A DNA stretch of 14,185 bases, taken from Desulfobulbaceae bacterium UBA2276. GTDB taxonomy: Bacteria > Desulfobacterota > Desulfobulbia > Desulfobulbales > Desulfocapsaceae. The translations under genes and the position numbers were made by a program. Shown here one piece after another: positions 13,926-14,185 of this stretch; position 1 is the first letter of the stretch; the number at the start of each line of letters is the position of its first letter. Where the stretch lies: contig DDWW01000014.1 in assembly GCA_002347085.1 (NCBI GenBank), positions 1-14,185 of the forward strand, given 5' to 3'. The notes beneath the pieces are model-generated. The model had not been told where the DNA came from. It did no database searches and saw only the letters and a program-made list of their open reading frames with translations.

Positions 13926-14001
13926 GCGGGAATAGCTCAATTGGTAGAGCATCAGCCTTCCAAGCTGAGGGTTGCGAGTTCGAGTCTCGTTTCCCGCTCC
14001 A
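13926..14001 (+). tRNA. tRNA-Gly (anticodon TCC)
   Basis: The acceptor GCGGGAA at 13926-13932 pairs with TTCCCGC at 13991-13997, with discriminator T13998 and encoded CCA at 13999-14001. The anticodon stem TCAGC/GCTGA encloses CTTCCAA, placing TCC at 13959-13961, which reads GGA and GGG glycine codons. It is third in the array, matching E. coli glyT. Confidence 0.97.
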
Positions 14002-14032
14002 ATGTAAGTGTTTTTTCGTTTGTACAGATAGG

Positions 14033-14108
<76 letters not shown>

Positions 14109-14162
14109 AATGTTTATTATTGTTGCTATTTTAACCAGTTTAAGGTCAGGGAGACGACGGCT

Positions 14163-14185
14163 ATGGCAAAAGAAAAGTTTGATAG
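14163..14185 (+). CDS. tuf: translation elongation factor Tu (5' end only)
   Basis: Only seven complete codons are in the window, reading MAKEKFD, the typical EF-Tu N-terminus. AGGGAG at 14148-14153 is a suitably spaced ribosome binding site. The call rests on this short match and on the four tRNAs directly upstream, whose order is the one that precedes tufB in E. coli. EF-Tu delivers aminoacyl-tRNA to the ribosome. The rest of the gene lies beyond the window edge. Confidence 0.85.

Overview
The window comes from a dissimilatory sulfur-metabolising bacterium, most likely a Desulfobacterota (deltaproteobacterial) sulfate reducer or sulfur disproportionator. A Desulfobulbales-type host is my best guess, from the overall look of the proteins, and the genus cannot be fixed from the sequence alone. 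The evidence is a complete aprB-aprA pair (APS reductase) followed by a complete qmoA-qmoB-qmoC set (the membrane complex that exchanges electrons between the quinone pool and APS reductase). Every supported gene is on the + strand.

Layout. (1) 1-5350, housekeeping: riboflavin synthase (ribE), the bifunctional ribBA, lumazine synthase (ribH), nusB, and an FtsK/SpoIIIE DNA translocase. ribE-ribBA-ribH-nusB is a familiar bacterial order; ribD probably lies just upstream, outside the window. (2) 5351-8200, the aprBA unit: a near-consensus sigma-70 promoter, a leader of about 200 nt with a candidate operator, aprB, aprA, and a strong terminator with a cUUCGg tetraloop. (3) 8200-13350, the qmoABC unit: its 5' region carries two conspicuous inverted repeats, and another perfect inverted repeat separates qmoB from qmoC. 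(4) 13350-14185: a terminator, then a tRNA operon Thr(TGT)-Tyr(GTA)-Gly(TCC)-Thr(GGT) leading into the start of tuf, the same order as E. coli thrU-tyrU-glyT-thrT-tufB.

How it works together. Quinol electrons enter QmoC (heme b and Fe-S), pass to the HdrA-like flavoproteins QmoA and QmoB, and reach AprB (two [4Fe-4S] clusters) and the FAD of AprA, where APS is reduced to sulfite and AMP; the reverse direction operates in sulfur oxidation or disproportionation. sat and dsr genes are not in this window. The rib genes supply the flavin precursors that AprA, QmoA and QmoB need, but that is a general link and no shared regulation is visible.

I found no unknown protein-coding system. The least explained material is in the intergenic regions: long inverted repeats before ribH, in the qmoA leader, between qmoB and qmoC and after qmoC, plus a predicted loss of a metal-ligand histidine in the RibB half of RibBA.
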